In this document: positions 24,146-35,328 of the stretch, piece after piece
How positions within the stretch are numbered: the stretch's first letter is position 1
Layout: the number at the start of each line of letters is the position of its first letter
Source: JAEZJZ01 sp050949055
Lineage (GTDB): Bacteria; Bacillota; UBA994; UBA5500
Direction: 5' to 3'
Length of the DNA: 64,000 nt
Assembly: GCA_050949055.1 (NCBI GenBank)
Contig: JBMNFA010000001.1
Span: forward strand, 124,001 to 188,000
Notes under the pieces: generated by a model
Told to the model about the DNA's origin: nothing
Seen by the model: only the letters and a program-made list of their open reading frames with translations
Databases searched by the model: none
Translations under genes and position numbers: made by a program

Positions 24146-26899
24146 TTAAGGAGCGTTGCCGCCTGCAGCCGTTCTTTGTTGCAGCGAATCCAGCAGCTGC
24201 CCGATCGTCTCCCACTGGCGCCCCATTTCGGCCCAGTCCCCATTTTGCTGCGCCCGGTTAAACGCCTCCCAAGCCTGGTTCAGCCGCTGACTGATGTCCT
24301 GAATAGTGGCGTCAATACCCGGCAACGGTTGGTCTGGGTCGGTATCGTCCCCTTCCTGGGGACCCAGGCCCAAGATAGCTGTCAGCCCCTCGGCTAAAGT
24401 GGGGCGCATGACCACGTTTTCCCTGGTGGCCACGATCACCCGTTTCAGTTCCGGCAAGTTGTTGCTGCCTGTGGCCAGAATGTATACTGGTTCCACATAG
24501 ATCACTGTATTTCCGATGGGCAACACCAACAGATTGCCCCGAATCACCCGAGAGCCCGACTGGCTCCATAAAGTCATGTTGGCCGCGATTTCGGTATCCT
24601 GATCGATGCGAGCCTCTACCTGCATTGGGCCCTGCACCACTGTCTCTTTGGGAAAACGGAACAGGTGCAGCTCGCCGTAGTGCTCTGCGTCGTTACGGGC
24701 GGCCAGCCAGGCGATCATGTTCAGCTTGGGGTTATCCTCCGAGCCGGCAGGCGTGATCGGCAAAATGGAGACAAACTCCTGTCCCTCACCGATGTCGCCA
24801 GGCAAAGTCATCACCGTGTAGTAGGGTTCCACCTGGCGTTCGATATTCTCGTACTTCTCCCGGGCGATGCGCCAGGGGTCCTCCCGGTTATAGAACAGGG
24901 TGGGATCGGTCATGTGATAGATGTTCAGCACTTCCGCCTGCAGCCGCATATAGGTGTCCGGATAACGCAGGTGAGCCTGCAGGCTGGCGGGCATTAGTTC
25001 CAACGGCTTGATCAGACCAGGGAAGATCTTCTTGACGGTTTCGATCAGCGGATCCTCCTGGTCCGCCTGGTAGAAGTCCACGCTACCGTTATAAGCGTCC
25101 ACCACTACCTTGACCGAGTTGCGAATATAGTTTGCGCCCCCTGCCGCCAGCGGCTCAGAGTAGGGGAACATATTGCTGGTGGTGAAACCATCGACAATCC
25201 AGTAGATCTTGCCATCGGCGATCACAGCGTACGGGTCATTTTCGTATTGCAGGAAGGGAGCGATGGTGCGCACCCGATCCATCACCGTGCGATGATAGAG
25301 AATACGGCTGTCGGGAGTGATGCTATCAGACAGCAACATGGTGATGTTGCCAAAGCGCAGGGAGAACATCAGTTTGTTGAAAAACCCCAGTTTCACCCCG
25401 GCCGTTCCCACATATTCATGGGTAGCATTGCTTTCGCTGCCCCGGGGGTAATCAAACTCCTCCATTGTGGTGTTGACGATGGCATAAGTGTCCATCATCT
25501 CTCCAAAATAGACTTGAGGAACCGTCAGTTGCAGCTCGGGCACATCGGTGCGCACGGGAATATCGCCCATCAAGAACAGCGGCTGTCCCTGAGCATCCAC
25601 CCGGTTTACAGGAGAGACCACTGCCCCATATCCGTGGGTATAGACCAAATGTTTGTTCAGCCAGGTACCCTCTGTCAGTTGCATTTCTCGAACGCTGAGC
25701 ATCACCTGGCGCAAGTCGCCGTCAATCCGGTATCGGTCTATGTCGATGTCCGCAAATCGGTAATAGGGCCGGATACCCTGCAGCTGAGTATAAGATTGTC
25801 CCAGCAGTCGCCAGTCCAGAAGACGAACGTTTTCTATGGTTTGCGGATTTTGCTGCAGTGCCGCCTGGGTGAGAGGAGCGGGAGCAGTCAAGGAGGTCTC
25901 GCTGATCCGATCCAGATCGAAACCGATCCGGGTGAACTTGATATTGCTTTCAATATACGGCCTCTCCCGTTCCAATTGGTTCGGCTCTACGCTGAACCGT
26001 TCCACAAATCCCGGATAGAAGCCGCCGACCAACACCGAAAGCAGCATCAAGGCGGCGGGCAAGACTACTGCCAAACGCATCCGACGCAGGAAGGTGTTGG
26101 CCAAAGCGCCTATGGCCAAGGCAATGGACAACCACATCAGGACACGGAAGATGGGTAACGAGGCGTGCATATCGGTGTAGCTGGCACCAAAAGTCACCCC
26201 GCGAGGTGAATAGTTCAGTTGGTCTACGTCCAGCTTGTAGCCCCAGGCCTTAATCCCCAGCACACAGGCCAACAATCCGGAAAGGTGGGCTATCGCCCCC
26301 CGGGAGCCGGAATTATGGCGATTGAGCAACCCAGCCAGAAAATACAATCCGGCGGTGGCCAGCAAGACCATCAGGAACAGGTTGAAAAAGGTCTGAAACA
26401 GATAGAGGAAGAAGGGCAGTTGAAAGACATAATAGGAGACGTCCTGGCCAAACAACGGATCCGCTAGACCAAAGGGCGTGCTCTGCAAGAACATCTGCAG
26501 ATTTATCCACTGACCGCTGGAGCCAGCCCCGATCAACAGTGCAAGGCCTAACGAGATACCCAGCAATCCCCAGGTAACATAGCGGCTGTTTAAGAAATCG
26601 TCCACGAAATCCAGATAGCCATGATGAGAGGGGAAATAGCGGACATTGTCCTCGTCCACCACCCCGCGCATTCTGCGGGAGAGGTGACGCCGGACCAGGG
26701 TGATGTTCAACAGGATGAACAGGAAAGCTAAGGTGCCGATCAACAGCGAAACCAGCACCCGGTACCAGATCATGTTCCAGAATATGCCGCCATATCCCAG
26801 ATTGACGAACCAAAGCCACTCGGTATAGACACCCGCTGAAGAAAAGATGATAGCCATCAGGATGACGACCGGGACCAAGATGAGAATCCATCTGCGCAT
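24146..26899 (-). CDS. UPF0182 family large membrane protein
   Basis: 917 aa from the second ATG (26899), which is 10 nt from AAGGGGG; the first ATG is only 1 nt away. Seven or so transmembrane segments fill the first 320 residues (RRWILILVPVVILMAIIFSS, TWGLLGISLGLALLIGAG, VSYYVFQLPFFLYLFQTFFN and others). A large region of about 550 residues, probably outside the membrane, contains VYTHGYGAVVSPVNRVDAQG and PYAVIADGKIYWIVDGFTTS, hallmark blocks of UPF0182. A Gln/Trp-rich tail ends the protein. Function is unknown; the family is widespread in Actinobacteria, Cyanobacteria and Clostridia. Full length. Confidence 0.93.
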   Translation of the reverse strand: MRRWILILVPVVILMAIIFSSAGVYTEWLWFVNLGYGGIFWNMIWYRVLVSLLIGTLAFLFILLNITLVRRHLSRRMRGVVDEDNVRYFPSHHGYLDFVDDFLNSRYVTWGLLGISLGLALLIGAGSSGQWINLQMFLQSTPFGLADPLFGQDVSYYVFQLPFFLYLFQTFFNLFLMVLLATAGLYFLAGLLNRHNSGSRGAIAHLSGLLACVLGIKAWGYKLDVDQLNYSPRGVTFGASYTDMHASLPIFRVLMWLSIALAIGALANTFLRRMRLAVVLPAALMLLSVLVGGFYPGFVERFSVEPNQLERERPYIESNIKFTRIGFDLDRISETSLTAPAPLTQAALQQNPQTIENVRLLDWRLLGQSYTQLQGIRPYYRFADIDIDRYRIDGDLRQVMLSVREMQLTEGTWLNKHLVYTHGYGAVVSPVNRVDAQGQPLFLMGDIPVRTDVPELQLTVPQVYFGEMMDTYAIVNTTMEEFDYPRGSESNATHEYVGTAGVKLGFFNKLMFSLRFGNITMLLSDSITPDSRILYHRTVMDRVRTIAPFLQYENDPYAVIADGKIYWIVDGFTTSNMFPYSEPLAAGGANYIRNSVKVVVDAYNGSVDFYQADQEDPLIETVKKIFPGLIKPLELMPASLQAHLRYPDTYMRLQAEVLNIYHMTDPTLFYNREDPWRIAREKYENIERQVEPYYTVMTLPGDIGEGQEFVSILPITPAGSEDNPKLNMIAWLAARNDAEHYGELHLFRFPKETVVQGPMQVEARIDQDTEIAANMTLWSQSGSRVIRGNLLVLPIGNTVIYVEPVYILATGSNNLPELKRVIVATRENVVMRPTLAEGLTAILGLGPQEGDDTDPDQPLPGIDATIQDISQRLNQAWEAFNRAQQNGDWAEMGRQWETIGQLLDSLQQRTAAGGNAP

Positions 26900-27201
26900 A
26901 AGATACATGCCCCCTTGTAGAGGTTCAAACAGATACCTGCTAAAGCAACGATCGCTACATTCGCCCGCAACACCTAAAGGTGCTGCTAGAAGGAAAACCT
27001 ACCCACCGGTCTCCAGATCAATATTCCCTATGCACCCCCGACAATCCTGCGTGATTTCGCTGTCATAGCAGGTAAACGGACAAGGGATGGGGAAGAATCA
27101 GTGAAATGTGGCCGGTAGAAAGGACATGGCCAGCCCATCGGGTGACGGATACACCAACTACAATCAGTAGCTACAGAGGAAGCTTGGGGAGGCATAATAC
27201 G
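26900..27201. other. divergent intergenic region without visible genes
   Basis: About 300 nt between the divergent UPF0182 and SpoIIE-type genes. It must hold both promoters, but I could not pick convincing -35/-10 pairs. Confidence 0.5.
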
Positions 27202-27906
27202 GTGATGGAAGTCGTAATTGCTGCCGCGAAAACACACAAGTACTCAGTATCAGAAAGTGGAGACAGCTTGGAGGTAACAGACCGTCCCAAGGGCGGCATC
27301 TCGCTGATCTTGGCCGATGGCCAGGGCAGCGGGCGCTCGGCTCGCCTGAACAGCTGCATGGTTACAGCCAGCTGTGCCTCCATGATCAGCGAGGGAGCAC
27401 GGGACGGCGCGGCAGCCCGCGCGGTCCACGACGTGTTGTATGCCCGTCGCGATGGCAAAGTATCGGCAGAACTACTGATCGTTTCAGTTGATTTGGCCGC
27501 CAACACTCTGCTAGTCTCTCGCAATATCTCCTGTCCAGTGCTGGTCCTGCGCCATGGTCAGGTGACAGCGCTGCCTGGAGAAGCTGGTCCGATCGGGGTC
27601 CGCCGCCAAACCAAGCCTCTGATCGACTCGCTGCCACTGGCCTCGGGACTGACCGTGGTCGGCTTTTCTGACGGCATTTGGCAGGCTGGCCGCTATACCG
27701 GCCAGCCCTGGGGGCAAGCTGAGTTAGGGATGCTGATGCAAGAGAACCCGACAGATCCCAGGGCGTTGGCGGACAGCATTCTCAGCCACGCCCTCTCCCG
27801 GGACCAAGGGCGCGCCCGCGACGATATGTCGGTGTTTGCGCTCACCATCCGCGAACGGCGGACCGAGGGCAAGATCCGCACCCTGGATATCAGTCTTCCT
27901 ATTTAA
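27202..27906 (+). CDS. SpoIIE-type PP2C serine phosphatase, single domain
   Basis: 234 aa; GTG 27202 is 9 nt after GGGGAGG (an ATG follows at once). A frame open further upstream has no family match. The PPM/SpoIIE core is visible: SLILADGQGSGRSARLNS with the metal aspartate and DGxG, LVSRNISCPVLVLRHGQV, and VGFSDGIWQAG with the second metal aspartate, then RDDMSVFAL near the end. Such domains dephosphorylate anti-anti-sigma factors or other phosphoproteins. There is no membrane or sensor domain. It heads a cluster with a P-loop protein, an HD protein and Mrp. Confidence 0.88.
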   Translation: MMEVVIAAAKTHKYSVSESGDSLEVTDRPKGGISLILADGQGSGRSARLNSCMVTASCASMISEGARDGAAARAVHDVLYARRDGKVSAELLIVSVDLAANTLLVSRNISCPVLVLRHGQVTALPGEAGPIGVRRQTKPLIDSLPLASGLTVVGFSDGIWQAGRYTGQPWGQAELGMLMQENPTDPRALADSILSHALSRDQGRARDDMSVFALTIRERRTEGKIRTLDISLPI

Positions 27907-27961
27907 CGACGCGAGTAGCTTTAAGCCAATCAGCCGGTGTGTTGAAAGGAGTGGAGCCGGA

Positions 27962-28393
27962 ATGGATGAATTCCTGGTGGGTGTAGTGGGGAACTGTGCA
28001 GCTGGCAAGACTACTCTGGTGAAGGGTCTAACCGCCACAGGGTATAAAGCAGTGAACATTCCCCAGGAACACAGTGTGACACCGCGCTTCTGGCGTAAGC
28101 TGAACGTCGACTACTTGGTGATGCTCAGCTGCAATTTGGCTACTGCCAAGCGGCGCCGCCGCATTCCTTGGGGCCAGGAGCGGCTAGAAGCACAGGCTGC
28201 CAAACTGGCTGATGCCAGGGCAAACTGCCAGCTCTATCTACCCACCGATCATCTGACCATCGAGCAGGTGCTGCAGGCTGTGATCGCCGCCATCACGAAG
28301 TACAGAGAGGAGCGGAGAGATGTCGGGGAAGATTACTCTGGCAGACGTGAAGCATCATCCACGGGTGGAAACGTACCTGAAGTACGGCCATGA
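27962..28393 (+). CDS. small P-loop NTPase/kinase-like protein
   Basis: 143 aa, ATG after AAAGGAG. Walker A is GNCAAGKTTLV at residues 10-20. The rest (VNIPQEHSVTPRFWRKLNVD, YLVMLSCNLATAKRRRRIPW) resembles small nucleoside-kinase-like P-loop proteins with a lid region rich in arginines (KRRRRIPWGQER). No Walker B carboxylate pair is obvious. The last 25 residues overlap the start of the HD gene by 74 nt, an unusually long overlap; the conserved part ends about where the HD gene starts, so the tail may be dispensable. Function not known. Confidence 0.72.
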   Translation: MDEFLVGVVGNCAAGKTTLVKGLTATGYKAVNIPQEHSVTPRFWRKLNVDYLVMLSCNLATAKRRRRIPWGQERLEAQAAKLADARANCQLYLPTDHLTIEQVLQAVIAAITKYREERRDVGEDYSGRREASSTGGNVPEVRP

Positions 28394-28988
28394 GCATTTG
28401 GGGGAGATGGGCTTCACCGAGCACGGCTTCCGTCATGCCACCTTGGTCTCTACCATCGCACATCAGATCATGCAGCGCTTGGACTATAGCGAGCGGGAGG
28501 CGGAGTTGGCCGCAGTGGCTGGCTACCTGCACGATATTGGCAACGTGGTCAGTCGCAAAGACCACGGCGGCACCGCAGCCATTATGGCCATGCAACTGCT
28601 GGAACAATTGGGAATGCCCTATGAAGAGATCGCCGTCATCGCTGGCGCCATCGGCAACCATGAAGAGGAATACGGAGTAGCAGTCAATCCCATCGCCGCG
28701 GCGCTGATCCTGGCGGATAAGTCCGATGTGCATCGTTCCAGGGTGCGCAACCGGGATTTGGCCACCTTTGATATCCACGACCGCGTCAACTATGCGGTCA
28801 CCCATTCCTTTGTGCGGGTGGAATCAAAGCCCCGCCAGATCACACTGGAGCTGACCATCGACACCAGCGTCAGCTCCATCATGGATTACTTTGAAATCTT
28901 CCTTACCCGCATGGTGATGTGCCGCCGGGCGGCCGCTCTGCTTCAGGCGGATTTCGCCATCGTGATCAACGGAACCAAGCTGCTTTAG
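28320..28988 (+). CDS. HD-domain phosphohydrolase
   Basis: 222 aa, ATG after GAGGAGCGGAG. The HD motif runs EHGFRHATLVS (first His), AGYLHDIGNVVSRKDHGGTA (HD plus later His) and IGNHEEEYG, ending with AALILADKSDVHRSRVR, the final aspartate. This is the HDIG-like arrangement of metal phosphohydrolases acting on nucleotides. The C-terminal 70 residues (SFVRVESKPRQITLELTID) are a separate small domain. It lies between a P-loop protein and Mrp, and downstream of a SpoIIE phosphatase, hinting at signalling, but the substrate is not readable. Confidence 0.85.
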   Translation: MSGKITLADVKHHPRVETYLKYGHEHLGEMGFTEHGFRHATLVSTIAHQIMQRLDYSEREAELAAVAGYLHDIGNVVSRKDHGGTAAIMAMQLLEQLGMPYEEIAVIAGAIGNHEEEYGVAVNPIAAALILADKSDVHRSRVRNRDLATFDIHDRVNYAVTHSFVRVESKPRQITLELTIDTSVSSIMDYFEIFLTRMVMCRRAAALLQADFAIVINGTKLL

Positions 28989-29092
28989 GGCGCTATCAAA
29001 AACAGGCCGATCTCTACTTGCTAGGACAAGAGCAAGCCGGCACGACCGTTAGGGTCTGCGCGCCAGGCAGCAACCAGGAAGGAGAAAGCAGA

Positions 29093-29872
29093 ATGAAACA
29101 AGCAAACACTGCCCCCGGCCAGTTCCCGCCCAATGCAGCCAGCAACATCAAGCGGGTGGTAGCTGTGGTCAGCGGCAAAGGAGGCGTGGGCAAGTCTTCA
29201 GTGACTGCGCTGCTAGCCAGTCAGCTGCGGCGAATGGGAAACAAAGTGGGCGTGCTGGACGGGGACATCACCGGCCCCAGTTTACCGAAGATGTTTGGCG
29301 TGAAGGGGGCACCGGAGGCCACGGCGAAAGGATTGGTGCCGCGGGAAAGCCAGGGCGGGATCAAGCTGATCAGCATGAACCTGCTACTGGGGGATGAAGA
29401 AGCGCCGGTAATCTGGCGGGCACCGTTGCTCTCGCAAGCCATCTCCCAGTTTTGGACCAACACCGTTTGGGGCGAACTGGACTGGTTGCTGGTGGACCTG
29501 CCCCCAGGGACTGCCGATGTACCGCTGACGGTGATGCAGTCGTTGCCCCTGACCGGCGCGGTGATCGTCACCTCGCCCCAATCGCTGGTCTTGATGGTGG
29601 TGAAGAAGGCGGTACACATGGCCGAAAGGATGGGCGTACCCATCTTGGGCCTGGTGGAAAACCTCAGTTTCGTCCAGTGCCCGGGGTGCAAAGAAAAGAT
29701 CCATCTGTTTGGAGAAGGGAAGACGGCGCAACTGGCGACGGAACTGGGAGTGCCGCTGTTGGCCACGCTGCCCCTCGATCCCAAAGTCAGCGAGCTGGCT
29801 GACCACGGCCGGATAGAGGACTACCGGAGTTCGCTGGTAGAGGAGATGGCGAAGGGATTGTTGGGCTCCTAA
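29093..29872 (+). CDS. Mrp/NBP35-family Fe-S cluster carrier ATPase
   Basis: 259 aa; the ATG is 8-9 nt after GGAAGGAGA, and the longer open frame upstream overlaps the HD gene without merit. Deviant Walker A VVSGKGGVGKSS at about residue 27, VGVLDGDITGPSLPKMFG, WLLVDLPPGTADVPLT, and the cluster-binding CxxC in FVQCPGCKEKIHLFGEG place it in Mrp/ApbC/NBP35. These bind and transfer 4Fe-4S clusters. Useful beside two AOR operons, but Mrp is general. Confidence 0.93.
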   Translation: MKQANTAPGQFPPNAASNIKRVVAVVSGKGGVGKSSVTALLASQLRRMGNKVGVLDGDITGPSLPKMFGVKGAPEATAKGLVPRESQGGIKLISMNLLLGDEEAPVIWRAPLLSQAISQFWTNTVWGELDWLLVDLPPGTADVPLTVMQSLPLTGAVIVTSPQSLVLMVVKKAVHMAERMGVPILGLVENLSFVQCPGCKEKIHLFGEGKTAQLATELGVPLLATLPLDPKVSELADHGRIEDYRSSLVEEMAKGLLGS

Positions 29873-29920
29873 GGAAAACCGCGCGGCCCAGCCGACTAAG
29901 GGTCTTGAGAACAAGAACAA

Positions 29921-29942
29921 GGAGCGAGGAAACCCTCGCTCC
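29921..29942. terminator. bidirectional terminator
   Basis: GGAGCGAGG pairs with CCTCGCTCC over a 4-nt loop; on the plus strand TTTGAGTATT follows, on the minus strand TTGTTCTTGTTCTC. It can end both mrp and the minus-strand microprotein transcript. Confidence 0.75.
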
Positions 29943-29972
29943 TTTGAGTATTAAGCTCTTTGTTCTTTTGGC

Positions 29973-30065
29973 TTACTTATTGTTGCGATCGAACAGGCGG
30001 CTGCTGCCAGCAAACAGGAAGAGCGGAAGACCAAAGCCTAGAAAAGCGATCAACAGCTTCTCCAT
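29973..30065 (-). CDS. 30-residue single-span membrane microprotein
   Basis: ATG 30065, preceded 8 nt upstream by TAGGAGGG. The sequence starts MEKLLIAFLGFGLPLFLFAG and continues SSRLFDRNNK: one hydrophobic helix of about 17 residues and a short charged tail. Upstream on the same strand lies a near-consensus promoter (30198-30169) and downstream a T-rich hairpin, so the transcription unit is complete. Too short for automatic gene finders. I recognise no named family; such microproteins often bind larger membrane complexes. Confidence 0.72.
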   Translation of the reverse strand: MEKLLIAFLGFGLPLFLFAGSSRLFDRNNK

Positions 30066-30168
30066 CGTGCATTCCCTCCTAACGTGTCCTTGTTGAGCAA
30101 GTCTCAGCTGAGAGACCTGCGTCTCAGATGATGCAAGAGATACGATGAAAACTATTGAGGTTAATTCG

Positions 30169-30198
30169 AGTATAGGATATTCCTAACCAAAAGGTCAA
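30169..30198 (-). promoter_or_regulatory. sigma-A promoter for the 30-aa microprotein
   Basis: On the minus strand TTGACC (30198-30193), 18-nt spacer, TATACT (30174-30169). Expected leader of about 95-100 nt before the start codon. Confidence 0.75.
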
Positions 30199-30403
30199 CG
30201 CTTGTATACAAAGTGCAAATAGCAAAATATCGAGCACTAGCCCCATTAGTAATACAATTCAGCTAGTCTGATTCGTCAGCAAAGGACTTATACAGCTTGC
30301 CACCATCATACCTGTGATGAAATATCTATGGGAGATTGGGTTACTTTCTCTGGACATGGGGGTAAAGCTAGTCTTTCCCGCTAATGTCTGCAGGGTGCTT
30401 TGA

Positions 30404-30433
30404 TTGACAGGCTTTCACAGCAACAACTATACT
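30404..30433 (+). promoter_or_regulatory. sigma-A promoter for secD
   Basis: TTGACA (30404-30409), 18-nt spacer, TATACT (30428-30433), 42 nt before the secD start. Confidence 0.8.
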
Positions 30434-30475
30434 AGTTTGTAGGCCTTTAAACAGAAGAAGGGGGAGACAGGCGGG

Positions 30476-31699
30476 ATGAAGCTGGAGTATTTACTGGCCT
30501 TACTCGCTGTGATTGCCACGCTGGCGGGAGCCGTCTACTTTGGATACCAGCCGCTGAGCGAGGCGATTACGTTGGGACTGGACATCAAGGGCGGTGTCAC
30601 CGTGCTGCTGGAGGCAGACTTGGAGGAAGTAGAAGCATCAGCCAGTGACACGATGGCCCGGGCATTGGCGATTATCAGCAACCGCGTAAACAGCTTGGGC
30701 GTAACCGAACCGGAGGTTCAGCGGGAAGGGATCAACCGCATCCGCATTTCCCTGCCTGGCTACGACAATCAGGAAGAGGTACTGTCCATCATCGGCAAGA
30801 CGGCCCTGCTAGAGTTCCGCGATGCAGAGGGCAATGTATTCCTCACCGGCAGCAACCTGGTGGACGCCCGCGAACAGAACGACCCCCGCGCGGGTGGTGC
30901 CTATGTGGAGATTAGGCTAGACCAAGAGGGCGGAACCATCATGCGCGAGTACACCAAGAAGAACTTAGGCGGTTTCTTGCTGATTACTCTGGACGGAGAG
31001 CTGATCTCCTATCCTTCCATCAATGAGGAAGTCGGAGCAGAAGGCATGATCAGCGGCTTATCTTCGTTGGAAGAGGCCCGCGACCTGGCCATTATGCTGC
31101 GCTCCGGCGCTCTGCCGGTGGCATTGAATGTCCTCGAGTCTCGGGCAGTCGGCCCAACCCTGGGGCAAATTTACCTGGAAAAGAGCGTTCAGGCAGGCGC
31201 TATCGGGCTGGCTTTGGTGCTGCTGGTCATGCTGCTTTACTACCGCACCTTCGGCCTGCTGGCCGACGTGGCCTTAACCCTCTATACGGTGCTCACTCTG
31301 GCCCTGTTAGCAGCTTTGAACGCTACGTTGACGCTACCAGGCATCGCCGGCATCATCCTGGGCGTCGGCATGGCGGTGGACGCCAACGTGATCATCTTTG
31401 AGCGGATCAAAGAGGAACTGAGAGAGGGACGCACTTTGCGCGGCTCTGTCAAAGCTGGCTTTCATCGGGCGACGCTGACCGTGGTGGACTCCAACGTGAC
31501 CACCTTGATCGCTGCCGGGGCGTTGTATTATTTCGGCACCGGGCCGATCAGAGGTTTTGCCGTCACTCTGTCATTGAGCATCGTGGTTAGCATGTTCACG
31601 GCCGTATTCTTTACCAGAATTCTAGTCAACCTGCTGGTCAACGCCAACTTAACCAAGTCCGCTGCTATCCTGGGCCTGGGGGGAGGGGTAACCAAATGA
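30476..31699 (+). CDS. secD: protein translocase subunit SecD
   Basis: 407 aa. SecD with SecF forms the proton-driven membrane complex that pulls secreted proteins out of the SecYEG channel. An N-terminal TM is followed by GLDIKGGVTVLLEAD (the family block D-LKGG), the periplasmic-type P1 domain (VTEPEVQREGINRIRISLPG), and five TM segments from about residue 235, with GIILGVGMAVDANVIIFERI carrying the conserved TM4 aspartate. It overlaps secF by 4 nt. Separate secD and secF genes here, not the fused form of B. subtilis. Confidence 0.95.
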   Translation: MKLEYLLALLAVIATLAGAVYFGYQPLSEAITLGLDIKGGVTVLLEADLEEVEASASDTMARALAIISNRVNSLGVTEPEVQREGINRIRISLPGYDNQEEVLSIIGKTALLEFRDAEGNVFLTGSNLVDAREQNDPRAGGAYVEIRLDQEGGTIMREYTKKNLGGFLLITLDGELISYPSINEEVGAEGMISGLSSLEEARDLAIMLRSGALPVALNVLESRAVGPTLGQIYLEKSVQAGAIGLALVLLVMLLYYRTFGLLADVALTLYTVLTLALLAALNATLTLPGIAGIILGVGMAVDANVIIFERIKEELREGRTLRGSVKAGFHRATLTVVDSNVTTLIAAGALYYFGTGPIRGFAVTLSLSIVVSMFTAVFFTRILVNLLVNANLTKSAAILGLGGGVTK

Positions 31700-32559
31700 A
31701 CATCTTGGGAAAAAGGAAACTGTTCTATGCCATCTCCCTGGCAGTGATCATGGCCGGCATGGCTGGCCTGGTGTTCAATGGTGGCCTCAACCTGGGCATC
31801 GATTTCAAGAGCGGCACCATCATCGAGGTCGACCTGAAAGAACCCTTCACTGTGGATGAGATCGGTCAGGTGCTGGAACCCTTCGCTGTAGGAAACAGTA
31901 GCATCCGTGCCATCGGAGATGCAGGCACTGAGGCGGAGATTCGCACGGAAAACCTGACTGAAGAGAAGCTGACAGAGGTGTTGGCCGGCTTGCGCTCCCG
32001 CTGGCCGGAGATGGAAAACCAAATACCGGCGACGGTTGACCCTCTTTTCAGTGTGGAGTTGGTCAAGCAGGCACTGCTCGCGCTATCGGTAGCAGCGGTG
32101 GGGATGGTGCTGTACATCTCCTGGCGCTTTGAGTTCAAGTTCGCCATCTCTGCCATCATCGCCCTGTTGCACGACGTGACGATCGTCCTGGGCTTCTTCG
32201 CTGTCTTCCGCGTCGAGGTCAACAGTGAGTTCATCGCCGCCATCTTGACCATCGTTGGCTATTCCATCAACGACACCATCGTGGTTTTTGATCGCATTCG
32301 CGAGAACATGAAGACGGCAAAGCGGCAAGGCGACATCGAAGGGCTGGCCAATCAAAGCGTGTTGCAGTCAATTCCGCGCTGCCTGAAAACCTCAGTTACT
32401 ACGGTGCTGGCTATCGGCGCAGTGCTGGCCTTTGGTGGAGCTACGCTAAAGCCATTGTCCACCGCTTTGGTGGTCGGTATGATCGCTGGCACCTACTCTT
32501 CCATTTTTATTGCCAGCTCGCTGTGGTTGGATCTAAAACGGAGCAGCCGCCGGGCATAG
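31696..32559 (+). CDS. secF: protein translocase subunit SecF
   Basis: 287 aa. GGLNLGIDFKSGTIIEVDL is the SecF N-terminal block; TM segments begin near residue 117 and include GYSINDTIVVFDRIRENM, with the conserved aspartates of TM4, and SVTTVLAIGAVLAFGGATLK. Full length. Coupled to secD by the ATGA overlap. Confidence 0.95.
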   Translation: MNILGKRKLFYAISLAVIMAGMAGLVFNGGLNLGIDFKSGTIIEVDLKEPFTVDEIGQVLEPFAVGNSSIRAIGDAGTEAEIRTENLTEEKLTEVLAGLRSRWPEMENQIPATVDPLFSVELVKQALLALSVAAVGMVLYISWRFEFKFAISAIIALLHDVTIVLGFFAVFRVEVNSEFIAAILTIVGYSINDTIVVFDRIRENMKTAKRQGDIEGLANQSVLQSIPRCLKTSVTTVLAIGAVLAFGGATLKPLSTALVVGMIAGTYSSIFIASSLWLDLKRSSRRA

Positions 32560-32583
32560 CTGGAAAAATGCATAGCAGGGACT

Positions 32584-32617
32584 GCAAGCAGCCAGGGAGC
32601 GATGCCTGGCTGCTTGC
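32584..32617 (+). terminator. hairpin after secF (possible terminator)
   Basis: A perfect 13-bp stem (GCAAGCAGCCAGG with its complement, 8-nt loop) lies 25 nt after secF, but no T-run follows, so termination may be partial. Confidence 0.5.
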
Positions 32618-32618
32618 A

Positions 32619-32627
32619 TGCTATAAT
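32619..32627 (+). promoter_or_regulatory. extended -10 promoter element before mutS
   Basis: TGCTATAAT is a perfect extended -10 (TGnTATAAT); no good -35 is present because the hairpin occupies that place. mutS starts about 74 nt downstream. Confidence 0.45.
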
Positions 32628-32700
32628 AAGGTTAACATTGTACATGCTAATTGCCTTTGATTATGTTCTAATCGATCAGTAGCATGCCGGGAGGTTTACC

Positions 32701-35320
<2,620 letters not shown>

Positions 35321-35328
<8 letters not shown>

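Noticed and set aside
25247..26158. 303-codon plus-strand frame
   Set aside because: Antisense to the UPF0182 gene, which has strong family blocks; His/Gln-rich composition typical of a shadow.
29905..30096. 63-codon plus-strand frame
   Set aside because: Overlaps a terminator and the antisense microprotein; its only hydrophobic part reads across the hairpin region.
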